DNA of 64,000 nt from Xylocopilactobacillus apicola (lineage in GTDB: Bacteria > Bacillota > Bacilli > Lactobacillales > Lactobacillaceae): the NCBI RefSeq assembly GCF_033095985.1, contig NZ_AP026802.1:1922001-1986000 (forward strand), written 5' to 3'. This document shows positions 40,850 through 49,626 of this stretch, one piece after another (the first letter of the stretch is position 1; every line of letters starts with the position of its first letter). Under the pieces are notes generated by a model, which was given only the letters and a program-made list of their open reading frames with translations, did no database searches and was not told the origin of the DNA. The position numbers and the translations under genes are program-made.

Positions 40850-41665
40850 TCATTTTTTTCCTCCTTTAAAGTTCACTCCATATTTCTCCTCATACTGTTT
40901 GCGGTACTTATTTAAATAGAATAACGGCAAAAAAAGGTACAAAGGATAATAACAAACAATTATATACACTATTAAGAATATAATGATTGGCATCATAACA
41001 GTAGTTATAATAAAACCCTTTATTTCATGAAAGAAATCTAATTTACTAAACAAAATTTTCGAAACTATTTTAAAAAGAAAAGATACGATTAAAAATAAAC
41101 CACTATATTTTGAGATTTTTTTAATAAAAAATCTCAACTTATCTAGTTTTGATGTGCTTTTTCCATCAATTCTTAATTTAGCAATAGAGTAAATTAATGA
41201 ATAAATGAAAACACCCAAATAAAGAGATGATAGAAAAATTAAATTGATCCCGTTTTCAAATGATTTATCTATAATGCCGCTAATTATAAATACTATAGAA
41301 AAGAAACAAATGGATAGTGAGGAAATGTATATAGAAATATAGAGTATGAAATCAAACACTAGTCGATCTCTTGTCCTAGATTTAATCCAAAAAATAGCAC
41401 CAAATATAATAACCTTAAAAAAAGGCAGCCAACCAAAAAACTTAAACATTATTGCTAGGATCGGCGGTGGGCTTTCAATTACAACGATTATCGCAAATCC
41501 AAAAATCAATACAAATAAATCTATTATTGTAGTTCCAACAAATCCTTTTAAAAAGATTTTGTTGAATCCATAAATTTTAATGGCAAGAGCTTCAGCAGAT
41601 GCAACACTAGAAGTTATTTTGTCGCTTTCTTCAAAACTTAAATTGAAGTATTTTTTTAAGTTCAT
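40850..41665 (-). CDS. polytopic membrane protein, putative immunity, paralog 3
   Basis: This 271-residue protein has about six membrane segments, N-terminal KYFNLSFEESDKIT and C-terminal NKYRKQYEEKYGVNFKGGKK. The central helices differ from its neighbours. The 24-base spacer before the next gene (39710-40825) is nearly identical to the spacer after 41690, showing duplication of whole gene plus leader. The ribosome binding site of the next gene, GGAGGG, lies in this spacer. Confidence 0.75.
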   Translation of the reverse strand: MNLKKYFNLSFEESDKITSSVASAEALAIKIYGFNKIFLKGFVGTTIIDLFVLIFGFAIIVVIESPPPILAIMFKFFGWLPFFKVIIFGAIFWIKSRTRDRLVFDFILYISIYISSLSICFFSIVFIISGIIDKSFENGINLIFLSSLYLGVFIYSLIYSIAKLRIDGKSTSKLDKLRFFIKKISKYSGLFLIVSFLFKIVSKILFSKLDFFHEIKGFIITTVMMPIIIFLIVYIIVCYYPLYLFLPLFYLNKYRKQYEEKYGVNFKGGKK

Positions 41666-41689
41666 CTACCCTCCGATGGCATTCCTTGT

Positions 41690-42496
41690 TCAATTTTTTC
41701 CTCCTTTAAAGTTCACTCCATATTTCTCCTCATACTGTTTGCGGTACTTACTTAAATAAATCAAAGGGATAAAAGTATGTAATGGATAATAACAAAAAAT
41801 TACATAAATCCCAACAAAAATGATGATTGGATAAGCTAAGATGGCTAATGCAGATACTTCTATATCTTTTGTAAATGAAAAATTACCAGAAAACATCTTA
41901 AAAATAACTTTAAGAATAAAAAACAATAGAAGGAATCCGCTTTTTTTGAAAACTCTACCAGTTAATTTCTCTAATCGAATTGGGCTTTTGCTTCGAACCT
42001 TCCATTCTGAAACAGAATAAAACAAACTATTCAGCGCCGTAAATATATACAATATCGAAAGTGCTGCTGATCCAAAATCTCCAAATATTTTTTTGTCCAA
42101 AATATTAAATATAATTCCAAAAATAAAAAAAACGATAGTAGATATCAAAAACAAGTACATAAAAAGATGCATGACAAAATCATATACAAGACGATCTGTA
42201 GTCTTAGAAGCGACCAAAAAAATTATTCCAAATGTAATTATTTTAACGATGGATAATAGCCAAAATATTGCAATTATTATTTCCTCATTCGGGAATACAT
42301 CTGCAAATGCCACATACATAAAGAAGCCTAAAAGCATTTCGATTAATTCAAAAAATAAAGTTACGACGAAGCCTTTTAAAAAAAACATTTTGTTGAACCC
42401 TAATTTTTTGACAATCTTTGCTTCGTCATTTCCTACTTTTGACGTTATTTTTTCACTTTCTTCAAAACTTAAATTGAAGTATTTTTTTAAGTTCAT
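41690..42496 (-). CDS. polytopic membrane protein, putative immunity, paralog 4
   Basis: This 268-residue member has about six membrane segments, N-terminal KYFNLSFEESEKIT and the same C-terminal KYRKQYEEKYGVNFKGGKN. It differs from 40850-41665 mainly in the membrane helices. It follows the 231-residue anchored protein gene with a 71-base gap. Confidence 0.75.
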   Translation of the reverse strand: MNLKKYFNLSFEESEKITSKVGNDEAKIVKKLGFNKMFFLKGFVVTLFFELIEMLLGFFMYVAFADVFPNEEIIIAIFWLLSIVKIITFGIIFLVASKTTDRLVYDFVMHLFMYLFLISTIVFFIFGIIFNILDKKIFGDFGSAALSILYIFTALNSLFYSVSEWKVRSKSPIRLEKLTGRVFKKSGFLLLFFILKVIFKMFSGNFSFTKDIEVSALAILAYPIIIFVGIYVIFCYYPLHTFIPLIYLSKYRKQYEEKYGVNFKGGKN

Positions 42497-42567
42497 CTAC
42501 CCTCCTTTTGTGATTTTTGATTCTAGTGACTTTCCAATCAGATATTTGCTGGTTCATTATCAACATT

Positions 42568-43263
42568 TTATTTTAAATATTCTTGATCTTTAACAGATAA
42601 TTTGCCATCAGAAAAGTCCAAATATATCCGAGGTTTTTCTTGTTCAGGAGCATTATGATTTAAATCGTATGTATAGGAAATACCTTGTAATAATTCATTA
42701 CTAGTAAAATATGACTCGGAAAACCCGTTGGGAATACCAAGTTGTTTAATCACATCACTATATTTATCATTCCTATGAACCTTATTATAATCATCAAGTC
42801 CAATCTTCTTTTTTCTTTTTACTTCTAAACCTGAGATGTGCTTACTATAAGCTCGTCCATCTTTGAACAAGATAATAGTTCTAATTTCTTTTGTGTCGTT
42901 TTGGTCATCTTTATAGAACCAATACAAAACTCTACTGATTCCTTTAGTACTTTGTGTTGATGGTTCTCCCAATAATTTTTTTACTTGATTTATCGTCATC
43001 CCCTTATCTTTTCTGACTTTAATTTTGTTATATTGTTCCAGCCTTAACGATTCTTTTGCTCCAAATTCGCTCAATATTTGACTGCTTAAAGAGCGTTTAG
43101 CTTTATTTGCACTTGATGACGATTTTTTTGGCTGAGAATTACTAGTACTTGCAGACTTTGAAGTTCCACTTTTTCCTTTAAAGTCTGCAAACGAAAACAA
43201 TAAACTTAAAATTATTATAATTACTGACGCAATTGTCCAGGATTTATTTTTTTTATTTACCAC
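42568..43263 (-). CDS. anchored extracytoplasmic protein with two BamE/SmpA-like repeats
   Basis: This 231-residue protein has an N-terminal membrane segment (about 9-26), a Ser/Lys-rich linker (25-60) and then two domains. Each starts with a short helix-turn pattern typical of SmpA/BamE or BLIP-like folds (KGMTINQVKKLLGEP… and NDKYSDVIKQLGIPNG…), as in DUF3862-type lipoproteins of lactobacilli. The domain call is by pattern only. It lies among membrane immunity genes but is preceded by a terminator (43298-43334), so it may be expressed separately. Confidence 0.65.
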   Translation of the reverse strand: MVNKKNKSWTIASVIIIILSLLFSFADFKGKSGTSKSASTSNSQPKKSSSSANKAKRSLSSQILSEFGAKESLRLEQYNKIKVRKDKGMTINQVKKLLGEPSTQSTKGISRVLYWFYKDDQNDTKEIRTIILFKDGRAYSKHISGLEVKRKKKIGLDDYNKVHRNDKYSDVIKQLGIPNGFSESYFTSNELLQGISYTYDLNHNAPEQEKPRIYLDFSDGKLSVKDQEYLK

Positions 43264-43297
43264 TAACTAATCCTCGTACTCATCTAATTATAAAAAT

Positions 43298-43334
43298 GCC
43301 TTTAATCTGACTTTATTCGAACTCAGACAAAGGC
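43298..43334 (-). terminator. terminator after DUF4176 gene
   Basis: The stem is formed by 43298-43310 (GCCTTTAATCTGA) and 43323-43334 (TCAGACAAAGGC) with a one-base bulge and mismatch. It is followed on the minus strand by ATTTTTATAATTA. It ends the toxin C - immunity - DUF4176 transcript. Confidence 0.7.
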
Positions 43335-43348
43335 GCTGACCCAATCCA

Positions 43349-43633
43349 CTACTTCTTATTTTCTTTAACCCAATCTTCATAAAGTTTCACGAATCTTTCT
43401 TCTTCTTCATCGGAATATCCTTTAAAGACAAGTTGATCAATATCTTCTTGGTCGAAGAAAATAGTTTCCTTAGGATCAATGCCCTCTGGATAAAGACAAG
43501 CCATATAATCCTTGAATTTATCTTCGCCGTCTTCTTCATAAACTACGCCTCTACCGACAATCATTAACTTCTTTGTTCCTTCTTCAAGATATACGATAGA
43601 GCCGATTGGTAATAATTCTTTCTTTTCATTCAT
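43349..43633 (-). CDS. DUF4176 protein, copy 3
   Basis: A protein of about 94 residues starting at ATG 43633 (GGAGG eight bases upstream). The stop of the upstream membrane gene overlaps it (ATGAATGA). DUF4176 landmarks: ELLPIGSIVYLEEGTKKLMI, DYMACLYPEGIDPKE, DQEDIDQLVFKGYSDEEEERF. It is closer to the DUF4176 half of the 39710 fusion than to the copies at 2519 and 5995. Confidence 0.85.
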   Translation of the reverse strand: MNEKKELLPIGSIVYLEEGTKKLMIVGRGVVYEEDGEDKFKDYMACLYPEGIDPKETIFFDQEDIDQLVFKGYSDEEEERFVKLYEDWVKENKK

Positions 43634-44489
43634 TTTTTGTTCCTCCAAAATTAATTTTATATTTTTCTTCGTACTGATTACGATATTTCAGCAAATAGTA
43701 ATCTGGTAATAAAATTTCTGCAAATTCGTAGTAAAATAGATATATTGCGGAATAAATAATCAAAGGTACTACAATAACTACTGCACCGACGTATTCAAGC
43801 ATGCTCATAAATTCTTTTCCTTCTAAAAAGCACAAATACAAACCTCTAATAAGTGCTATTACAAAAAGGGGAATTTCTATATAAAACAGCATTTTATTCA
43901 TAATTGTGATTCTCGACTCAACGGAACGAGGATTTACGACTTTTCTGTCTACCATACTATTTTCCTGGTTGTATTTTTCAATTTCATCGTTAAACGTAAT
44001 GTAATTTATACGTACATTCATAAAAGAAATGATTCCAGTTACTATATATAGTGGAATTATAGGTGTCATAGATAATCTAGCGTTTATCCTTGTTCCAGGA
44101 AATATAATAAGTCCCATAATGGAAAATGCAGCAAAACAAAGCAATGGTATTAAATAAAATTGGACAAAAATCTCCTCATGTATAAAAGTATTCTTTCGCA
44201 GATTTAAAATAAAAATTATTGCAAAGATTAAACAAATCCACAAAACGAGTTTTCCCATACTTTTACTGAATTCAATAAAAAACTTTGGATAGAAATTTCC
44301 AATAAACACTGGACTATAACACAAAAGAAATACTCCTGCATTTGCGCAGATTGCAGTAAAATAATTCTTAAATTTTTTTTTCGTTAATGATTCTTCTTCA
44401 TTAATTTGATCAGTTAATTTTGATAAATGATTTTTTGTAATCTTCTCACTTTGTTCAAACGTTAAATTAAAATAGTTTCTAAATTTCAT
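43626..44489 (-). CDS. polytopic membrane protein, putative immunity to LXG toxin C, paralog 5
   Basis: This 287-residue protein has about six membrane segments. It is the first gene after LXG toxin C (30-base gap), hence the likely cognate immunity protein. It is nearly identical to 38745-39599 in residues 1-45 and 150-200 and diverges in several helices (LLCYSPVFIGNFYP versus MMCHFPINMKKIYP). Confidence 0.77.
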   Translation of the reverse strand: MKFRNYFNLTFEQSEKITKNHLSKLTDQINEEESLTKKKFKNYFTAICANAGVFLLCYSPVFIGNFYPKFFIEFSKSMGKLVLWICLIFAIIFILNLRKNTFIHEEIFVQFYLIPLLCFAAFSIMGLIIFPGTRINARLSMTPIIPLYIVTGIISFMNVRINYITFNDEIEKYNQENSMVDRKVVNPRSVESRITIMNKMLFYIEIPLFVIALIRGLYLCFLEGKEFMSMLEYVGAVVIVVPLIIYSAIYLFYYEFAEILLPDYYLLKYRNQYEEKYKINFGGTKNE

Positions 44490-44519
44490 TAAGTCTCCAT
44501 TACCTTAATTCCCTTTTCA

Positions 44520-46163
44520 TCAACGGCTTAATGCCGGTATAATGTTCCAATTATGTTTGACTATAGCATTTCCTACTCCTTTGGTAAGATTTTTAACTGC
44601 ATTCGAACCAATTTGTTCAATTTTTTTGCTGGCTTTTCCAACAAAATTATACGTCTCAACAGCTCCCCTGCCAATTTGCTTTCCAATATCAATTGCTTTT
44701 TTCTCAACATTTTTATTGAAATCTTTTGCATTTTTTCCAAAAGTTTTAATTTCATCAACAACAGAGTCCTCTACGTCATAAATAAACGACTTGGCATCAT
44801 CTTTAAATTTAGGGTTAAACTTTTTAATTCCTAAATTTGCAAGCCCTATGGATGCTCCTAAAAAAATTCCGCCTAGTCCAAAACTAGATAACGTTATTGC
44901 ACCACTAACAGGACCGATATTTAAAACTGCATCAATTACTCCGTTATTAATCCCCTTACCAATATCATGCTTTGGATCATCGATAATATTAAAGAAACTT
45001 TCAATACCCACATCGGTAATAAATGAAAACTTCAAAACTTTTGTTGTTAGTTTTCCAGCTGCAGCGGCACCCTTACCAATCATAGGAATTGTTTTGGCTT
45101 TTGACCAAATATCCTTCACACCCTTTCCGATTTTTTTACCACGATTCACAGCCTTCGTAGCCATTGCACTGTCTTTTATGCTATTCCAACCACTTACAGC
45201 ACTCTTTCCGATTTCCTTGGACATTAGATACTTATGAAGAACTTCATCTTTATATATCGTGCGACCCAACTTAGTAAATCTGAAATTAAGAGCGTCAGAA
45301 GCATATTTATCGAATTGTTTAAAGTACTTTTGACCACGATAAAATTTTTTGAGAATTGGATAAGTTTTTTTCAAATTCTCTGGGTCAGTTTTTTCAACCG
45401 CCTTCAAAAGAAGTTTCATAAGCTTATCGTCTTTCTTTATATGTTTCATTAACTTATCAGACTTAACTATTTCTTCAAATGCTTTATTGGGGTCAGTAGT
45501 AATTAATTTTTTAATTTTTTTATACCAATCACTGTCGAGAGCACTTCTTGAGTTCTGCAATAATTCGTTCAAAGAATTTTTTAATCCCACGGGACTTACT
45601 GAATTAATTGCATATTTTAGGTTTTTGGTATTTTTGTTTAAATTAGTAAGTTGCTTGCTCGGTTTTTGTTGATCAAATTTCTCTAACTTATCAGCGGTTT
45701 TGATTCCCGATCTATACACCTCTTGCAGTAACGAAACAGCTTCCGGACTTAATGCAGTTACACTTACGGATTGTTGAGCTTGAAATACTCCTTCATTACA
45801 TTTATTTATAGCTTTATATAAGGGGTTTTCTTTTCTTTTTAACTTCTTAGCTTTATCTTTGATATAATTAGAATCTAAAACTGCAGAATTATTGTTATCT
45901 ACATTACTTCTAAAAGATTTAACTAAGCGGTCAAATTCATTCTTTGCGTTTTGCAAATCATCGATCATGTTCTTATTAATATAACCATGAATCTCTTTAA
46001 CATAATCTTCCATTGCTTCTTGTCCACTACCTGAGAATCCAGGAGTATTTGGAACAGCATTCATTTTTTTGCTAACATCATTTAGACCTTCTTTAACAGC
46101 TTTTGATCTTTTTTCGTATTCTTTTTGTTTTTTAAGGACTTCCTCAATCTTAATTTTGACCAA
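44520..46163 (-). CDS. LXG-domain T7SS toxin C
   Basis: This 547-residue protein has an N-terminal LXG-type domain (MVKIKIEEVLKKQKEYEKRS…, PGFSGSGQEAMEDYVKEIHG) of the YwqJ-associated subtype, shared with 59420-61174. Residues ~180-350 are lysine-rich and helical. At ~401-441 there is a hydrophobic Gly/Ala/Ser-rich stretch (SSFGLGGIFLGASIGL), so a membrane-disrupting action is plausible. No catalytic motif is seen. It overlaps the YwqI-like gene by 14 bases and is followed by polytopic membrane genes. Confidence 0.87.
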   Translation of the reverse strand: MVKIKIEEVLKKQKEYEKRSKAVKEGLNDVSKKMNAVPNTPGFSGSGQEAMEDYVKEIHGYINKNMIDDLQNAKNEFDRLVKSFRSNVDNNNSAVLDSNYIKDKAKKLKRKENPLYKAINKCNEGVFQAQQSVSVTALSPEAVSLLQEVYRSGIKTADKLEKFDQQKPSKQLTNLNKNTKNLKYAINSVSPVGLKNSLNELLQNSRSALDSDWYKKIKKLITTDPNKAFEEIVKSDKLMKHIKKDDKLMKLLLKAVEKTDPENLKKTYPILKKFYRGQKYFKQFDKYASDALNFRFTKLGRTIYKDEVLHKYLMSKEIGKSAVSGWNSIKDSAMATKAVNRGKKIGKGVKDIWSKAKTIPMIGKGAAAAGKLTTKVLKFSFITDVGIESFFNIIDDPKHDIGKGINNGVIDAVLNIGPVSGAITLSSFGLGGIFLGASIGLANLGIKKFNPKFKDDAKSFIYDVEDSVVDEIKTFGKNAKDFNKNVEKKAIDIGKQIGRGAVETYNFVGKASKKIEQIGSNAVKNLTKGVGNAIVKHNWNIIPALSR

Positions 46164-46443
46164 ACTGATTTCCTCCTATCTTATTCGCAATTGAATCATC
46201 CTGATCAACAAGCGTTTCTTCCGTCTTTTTATACTTTTTGATGTCATCATTTAAGACAATTATATATTGTTTTACAAGGTGATCTAAATCACTAATCAAG
46301 CTAATCATGCTTTTAAAAGGCTTAGTATTAGTTTTCTCAAAATTTTGGGTTTTTAATTTCTTTTTGTCTAAATCTTGAACACTTTTATTAGCAGCCTCGA
46401 TATTATCCTTGTAGTCTTGTAGTTTAATTGAAATCTTAGTCAC
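46150..46443 (-). CDS. YwqI-like (DUF5344) LXG partner
   Basis: This 97-residue helical protein starts MTKISIKLQDY and has a DDIKKYKKTEETL..QDDSIA pattern near the end. It is equivalent to 59130-59408 (MTKIQIDKSSY…, TGKYFKKTDQAI). Position between the YwqH-like and LXG genes matches ywqH-ywqI-ywqJ of Bacillus subtilis. It is probably part of the export complex of toxin C. Confidence 0.8.
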   Translation of the reverse strand: MTKISIKLQDYKDNIEAANKSVQDLDKKKLKTQNFEKTNTKPFKSMISLISDLDHLVKQYIIVLNDDIKKYKKTEETLVDQDDSIANKIGGNQFGQN

Positions 46444-46750
46444 TATTATCGCTCCTTAACATTGCAATCCTGTCTCTAAGTTCTGCAATTTTCTGATTTA
46501 CAGCCTGAATATTGGTATTATTACGATTACGCAAATTTCCGAATTCTCTGTTATAGTTGTCAAATTTCTGATTAAATTCATTTCTTCTCTGCCCGCGCCA
46601 TTCTTTATTGTCTATTGAGCTGACAACATTTTGTATTTCTCCATTCACGGAATTTAAATCTTGACCCCCAACTTCCATTAAAGCCTTGGCTTGCTGCAAT
46701 GCTGCTATTTCGCGTTCTAGACTAGATATCTCAAAATCATGCTTTCCCAC
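46436..46750 (-). CDS. YwqH-like (DUF5082) LXG partner with WXG-type turn
   Basis: This 104-residue coiled-coil protein has a WRG turn (DNKEWRGQRRNEFNQ) between two long helices, as in DUF5082/YwqH proteins and WXG100-like folds. The start is GTG 46750 with GGAGG six bases upstream. It is first in the toxin C operon and overlaps the YwqI-like gene by 8 bases. Confidence 0.8.
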   Translation of the reverse strand: MGKHDFEISSLEREIAALQQAKALMEVGGQDLNSVNGEIQNVVSSIDNKEWRGQRRNEFNQKFDNYNREFGNLRNRNNTNIQAVNQKIAELRDRIAMLRSDNSD

Positions 46751-47215
46751 ATCAGTCCCTCCTGACCATTTTAAAATTACAATTTCGCTTAACTAATTAG
46801 AATATCCAGATTATATCACTTTTTCTTTCGCAATCATAATATACTTATCGTTCTCCAATTATCATTTTTATATTTTTTAAAAGTTGATAAGCAGTTTAAA
46901 ATTTCTATAATCGAAAATCATAGGAGAGATATTTATATCAATATTTACGAATAGATTTTAAACTCTTTTTATCAATTTATAAAAATATTTTACAATTCCC
47001 CAAAATAAAAAGGCAAAATCTCAGATAATTGAAAGATCATTATTCCTTCTACACAAAAATCAACTAAAAATTATCTATTTGAATAATTCCTTTGACTAAT
47101 AATCTATTCTTTTTTTAATTTTTTGTTCTTTTAAACTTTTAAAAAATTAGCTAAAAAGCGAGCCAAACAACATAATTGATGCTATTATTGTTAGTAAACG
47201 CAACGAGGTGAAATC
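46751..47215. promoter_or_regulatory. divergent AT-rich intergenic region with toxin C operon promoter
   Basis: The region is 465 bases and very AT-rich. A good minus-strand TATAAT lies at 46815-46810, about 60 bases before the YwqH-like start; the -35 region is weak. The plus-strand HTH gene at 47216 has an AACGAGGTGAAATC ribosome binding site and a TATTAT box near 47186. No gene or stable RNA is seen in between. Confidence 0.4.
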
Positions 47216-47605
47216 GTGACAACGACAATAACAGCTTTAGCAAAAGAATTGGGAGTTAACCGCTCACAAATTCAACAAATCGTTCAAAAACGTCTGAAAG
47301 AAAAACCCAACAAAGACCAAAGCGGCCGCTATGTTCTGTCGCCTGAAAATATAGCTGAGATTAAGCAGTGCTTACAAGAACCTGTTGGTAAGAAAGACAA
47401 TAAATCGGCGGCGGAACTCAAAGCTAAAGATCAACAAATCTTTGAATTGAACCAACAAATGGATAAACTTCAAAGCATCACCTTCGCCCAAGCCGACGAA
47501 TTGAAAGAGCTCCAGGATCGCTTAATTAAAATGGAGCAGCAAATAAAGAATTTAAAAAATCGGACCTTGTGGCAACGAATTCGAAACACTGAAATTAACG
47601 AATAA
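47216..47605 (+). CDS. small HTH DNA-binding protein with coiled coil
   Basis: This 129-residue protein has residues 5-35 forming a helix-turn-helix (TALAKELGVNRSQIQQIVQK). A linker and a long coiled coil (60-115) follow. The layout resembles plasmid-borne replication-associated DUF536-type proteins and KfrA-like binders. The start is GTG 47216 with GAGGTG upstream. It is transcribed alone toward a strong bidirectional terminator. It may be a relic of a plasmid or a regulator of the adjacent T7SS module; the sequence does not decide. Confidence 0.7.
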   Translation: MTTTITALAKELGVNRSQIQQIVQKRLKEKPNKDQSGRYVLSPENIAEIKQCLQEPVGKKDNKSAAELKAKDQQIFELNQQMDKLQSITFAQADELKELQDRLIKMEQQIKNLKNRTLWQRIRNTEINE

Positions 47606-47645
47606 AAAAGACAAAATTTCAAAGAGAAGAAATTTTGTCTTTTTT
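47604..47645. terminator. bidirectional intrinsic terminator
   Basis: A perfect 17-base-pair stem (47604-47620 with 47629-47645) has an eight-base loop, with A run on one side and T run on the other. It serves the HTH gene from the left and the VOC protein gene from the right. Confidence 0.95.
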
Positions 47646-48634
47646 TATTGATTACTATCATTATATGCCTCGCCCTTTAGAGGCTTGGAGGACCGATTAT
47701 TCAGATACCCATTGCCCGTGTAAGGTTCCACATCATCGAAATTGATGCCCTTTTCTGCGTAAAAGTTGGTAAGCATTTCTCGCTCAGACTCCAAAAGCGG
47801 CGGTAATGATAAAGTTGTTCCCAAATTATAGAGCGACTCATCCAATGTAAATCCGGGATTAGTTGTCGCTAGCTCTACGCGACATCCTCCTGGTTCGATA
47901 AAATAAGCGGATCGAAAATAGCCCCGATCGGTAAACAATTCTCTTTGCCAACCATTCTCGCCCGCTTTTTCCCAATAGTAATGAAGCTGAGCGGTTGATT
48001 CTACTGCCAGTGCCAAATGATCTACTGAACCCCGTCCCCACTTCTTCTCTGGCGCATCAAGCGGGGTTTGAACCAAATCTAGATGCTCCCGCTTCTCTAG
48101 CTGAATTTGATTGTCCTTAATTTGACAGCCAAACAAATCATGAAAAAATTCGGCTGTTTTATTGGGATCTGGGACAGCGAGCGTACTACCGATTACTCCA
48201 ATAATTTGTTTAGTTTCTGGAATATCTGATTGATAATTTATGTGCCAATCATAAAGCTCATCGTCTCGCTCTTTAAATTGCAGAGTAACTCCGTCTTGAT
48301 CAACAACATGCAATACATGCCTCGAATCAACTTCGGTCTTGTAACCATTATTTTGCAGTCGATCCCGCCAATAAATCAGTGAATCTCTCGGGATTGCAAA
48401 ATTAATCCCCGACCAATAATGATTTACGTCAGTGCGCTTACGAAACGGATTGATTGGAAAGAAAGTCACAATCGTCCCAGGAGTACCCATAAAATCGCCA
48501 TAATAAAGATGGCGCCTACGAGGAAAAGCTTGGTTGACACTATTTTTCACCAAACGAAGCCCTAAAATTTTGGTATAAAACTTCAGATTAGTATCAAGAT
48601 CTTCGGTTAATAAAGAAATATGATGTATTTTCAT
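47645..48634 (-). CDS. ring-cleaving dioxygenase-like VOC (glyoxalase) protein
   Basis: A 329-residue protein with two VOC domain pairs. HHISLLTEDLDTNLKFYTKI opens the first and GVIGSTLAVPDPNKTAEFF the second; metal ligands are plausible at His3/His4 with RGSVDHLALAV and a late Glu in EPGGCRVELAT. It resembles MhqO/MhqA-type hydroquinone dioxygenases of Firmicutes. I set the start at ATG 48634, with AGAGG just upstream overlapping the stop of the oxidoreductase gene, rather than 18 bases earlier. Confidence 0.82.
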   Translation of the reverse strand: MKIHHISLLTEDLDTNLKFYTKILGLRLVKNSVNQAFPRRRHLYYGDFMGTPGTIVTFFPINPFRKRTDVNHYWSGINFAIPRDSLIYWRDRLQNNGYKTEVDSRHVLHVVDQDGVTLQFKERDDELYDWHINYQSDIPETKQIIGVIGSTLAVPDPNKTAEFFHDLFGCQIKDNQIQLEKREHLDLVQTPLDAPEKKWGRGSVDHLALAVESTAQLHYYWEKAGENGWQRELFTDRGYFRSAYFIEPGGCRVELATTNPGFTLDESLYNLGTTLSLPPLLESEREMLTNFYAEKGINFDDVEPYTGNGYLNNRSSKPLKGEAYNDSNQ

Positions 48635-48642
48635 TTTTGCCT

Positions 48643-49626
48643 CTATTTCCAAATATCTCCTGCGCTCTCGCGCATTTCTTGTAAAATTTCACTAACTTCA
48701 ACTGACTTATCGAGTTGCTCAAACATCTCGATGCGGTCGTGTCGCTGCATCGTCCAGTAGAAGAAGTCAGCTTCAAACCTCAAAGGATTGCCGTTGTGAG
48801 GAAGTGACACATCATGTACGTCTTTAGGATTGCGTGCCAAGCGAATCTCCGTTAAATCTGCTGGATTAGAAACTAAGATCGTACCCTTTTCACCGTAGAT
48901 TTCAGTTGGCGCATACGACGTCGTCGATTTACCAATCTTAAGCTCAACTGAGAAGTGCGGATACTTCAAAAGTCCTAAGCCAAAAATATCTGCCCCGTGA
49001 GCTACTGGCAACATCAAAGGATCATAAAGCGATTCTGTTGGTTTACCAAATAAGGCAGTCGCAAAATAAACGGCATAGACCCCGAGATCTGATAAGGCAC
49101 CGCCTGAGAATTCATTTGAAAACACATTCGGCAGCTTTCCCACTTCAACTTCTGCAAATCGTGAAGAGCGCTTCATATAGGTGATCGATGCCCCATCAAT
49201 AGTCCCAATTTGCTCCAACAAGTCCTTAATTATTTTCAGATTTGGATCATATAAATTACGTTGAGCTTCAAAAAAGAAAAGTTCAGGATCTGCTTCAAGA
49301 ATTTCTCTAAGCTCTATTAATTGACTCGGCCTCGTAACCGCGGGCTTCTCACAAATTACATTATGATGATGAAGTAGCGCAGCTTTTGCCTGTTCAAAAT
49401 GTAAACTATTTGGACTCGCAATATAAATTACGTCAAGATCACGGTTCAAAAATCTTCCAAAATCAGTCTCGACGCAGCCGTGCCCAAACTCATCAGTTAG
49501 CCGAACTCCTGTTTCCTGGCGCCGAGAATAAACTGCTGTCAATTCGTACTGACCCTTAGCCTGCGCCGCCTCGATAAATTGACTGGTAATCCAACTAGTG
49601 CCAATTACTCCTAATTTATAAGTCAT
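48643..49626 (-). CDS. Gfo/Idh/MocA-family oxidoreductase
   Basis: This 327-residue NAD(P)-dependent sugar or inositol-type dehydrogenase has an N-terminal Rossmann fold (KLGVIGTSWIT), DVIYIASPNSLHFEQA and CEKPAVTR with the family's EKP motif. The substrate cannot be told. Its end sits 8 bases before the VOC gene start and its start overlaps the HNH gene stop by 4 bases, so the three may be one transcript. Confidence 0.88.
   Translation of the reverse strand: MTYKLGVIGTSWITSQFIEAAQAKGQYELTAVYSRRQETGVRLTDEFGHGCVETDFGRFLNRDLDVIYIASPNSLHFEQAKAALLHHHNVICEKPAVTRPSQLIELREILEADPELFFFEAQRNLYDPNLKIIKDLLEQIGTIDGASITYMKRSSRFAEVEVGKLPNVFSNEFSGGALSDLGVYAVYFATALFGKPTESLYDPLMLPVAHGADIFGLGLLKYPHFSVELKIGKSTTSYAPTEIYGEKGTILVSNPADLTEIRLARNPKDVHDVSLPHNGNPLRFEADFFYWTMQRHDRIEMFEQLDKSVEVSEILQEMRESAGDIWK

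Noticed and set aside
44542-45672. Several overlapping plus-strand frames opposite LXG toxin C
   Set aside because: Antisense to a supported toxin gene; no start signals.
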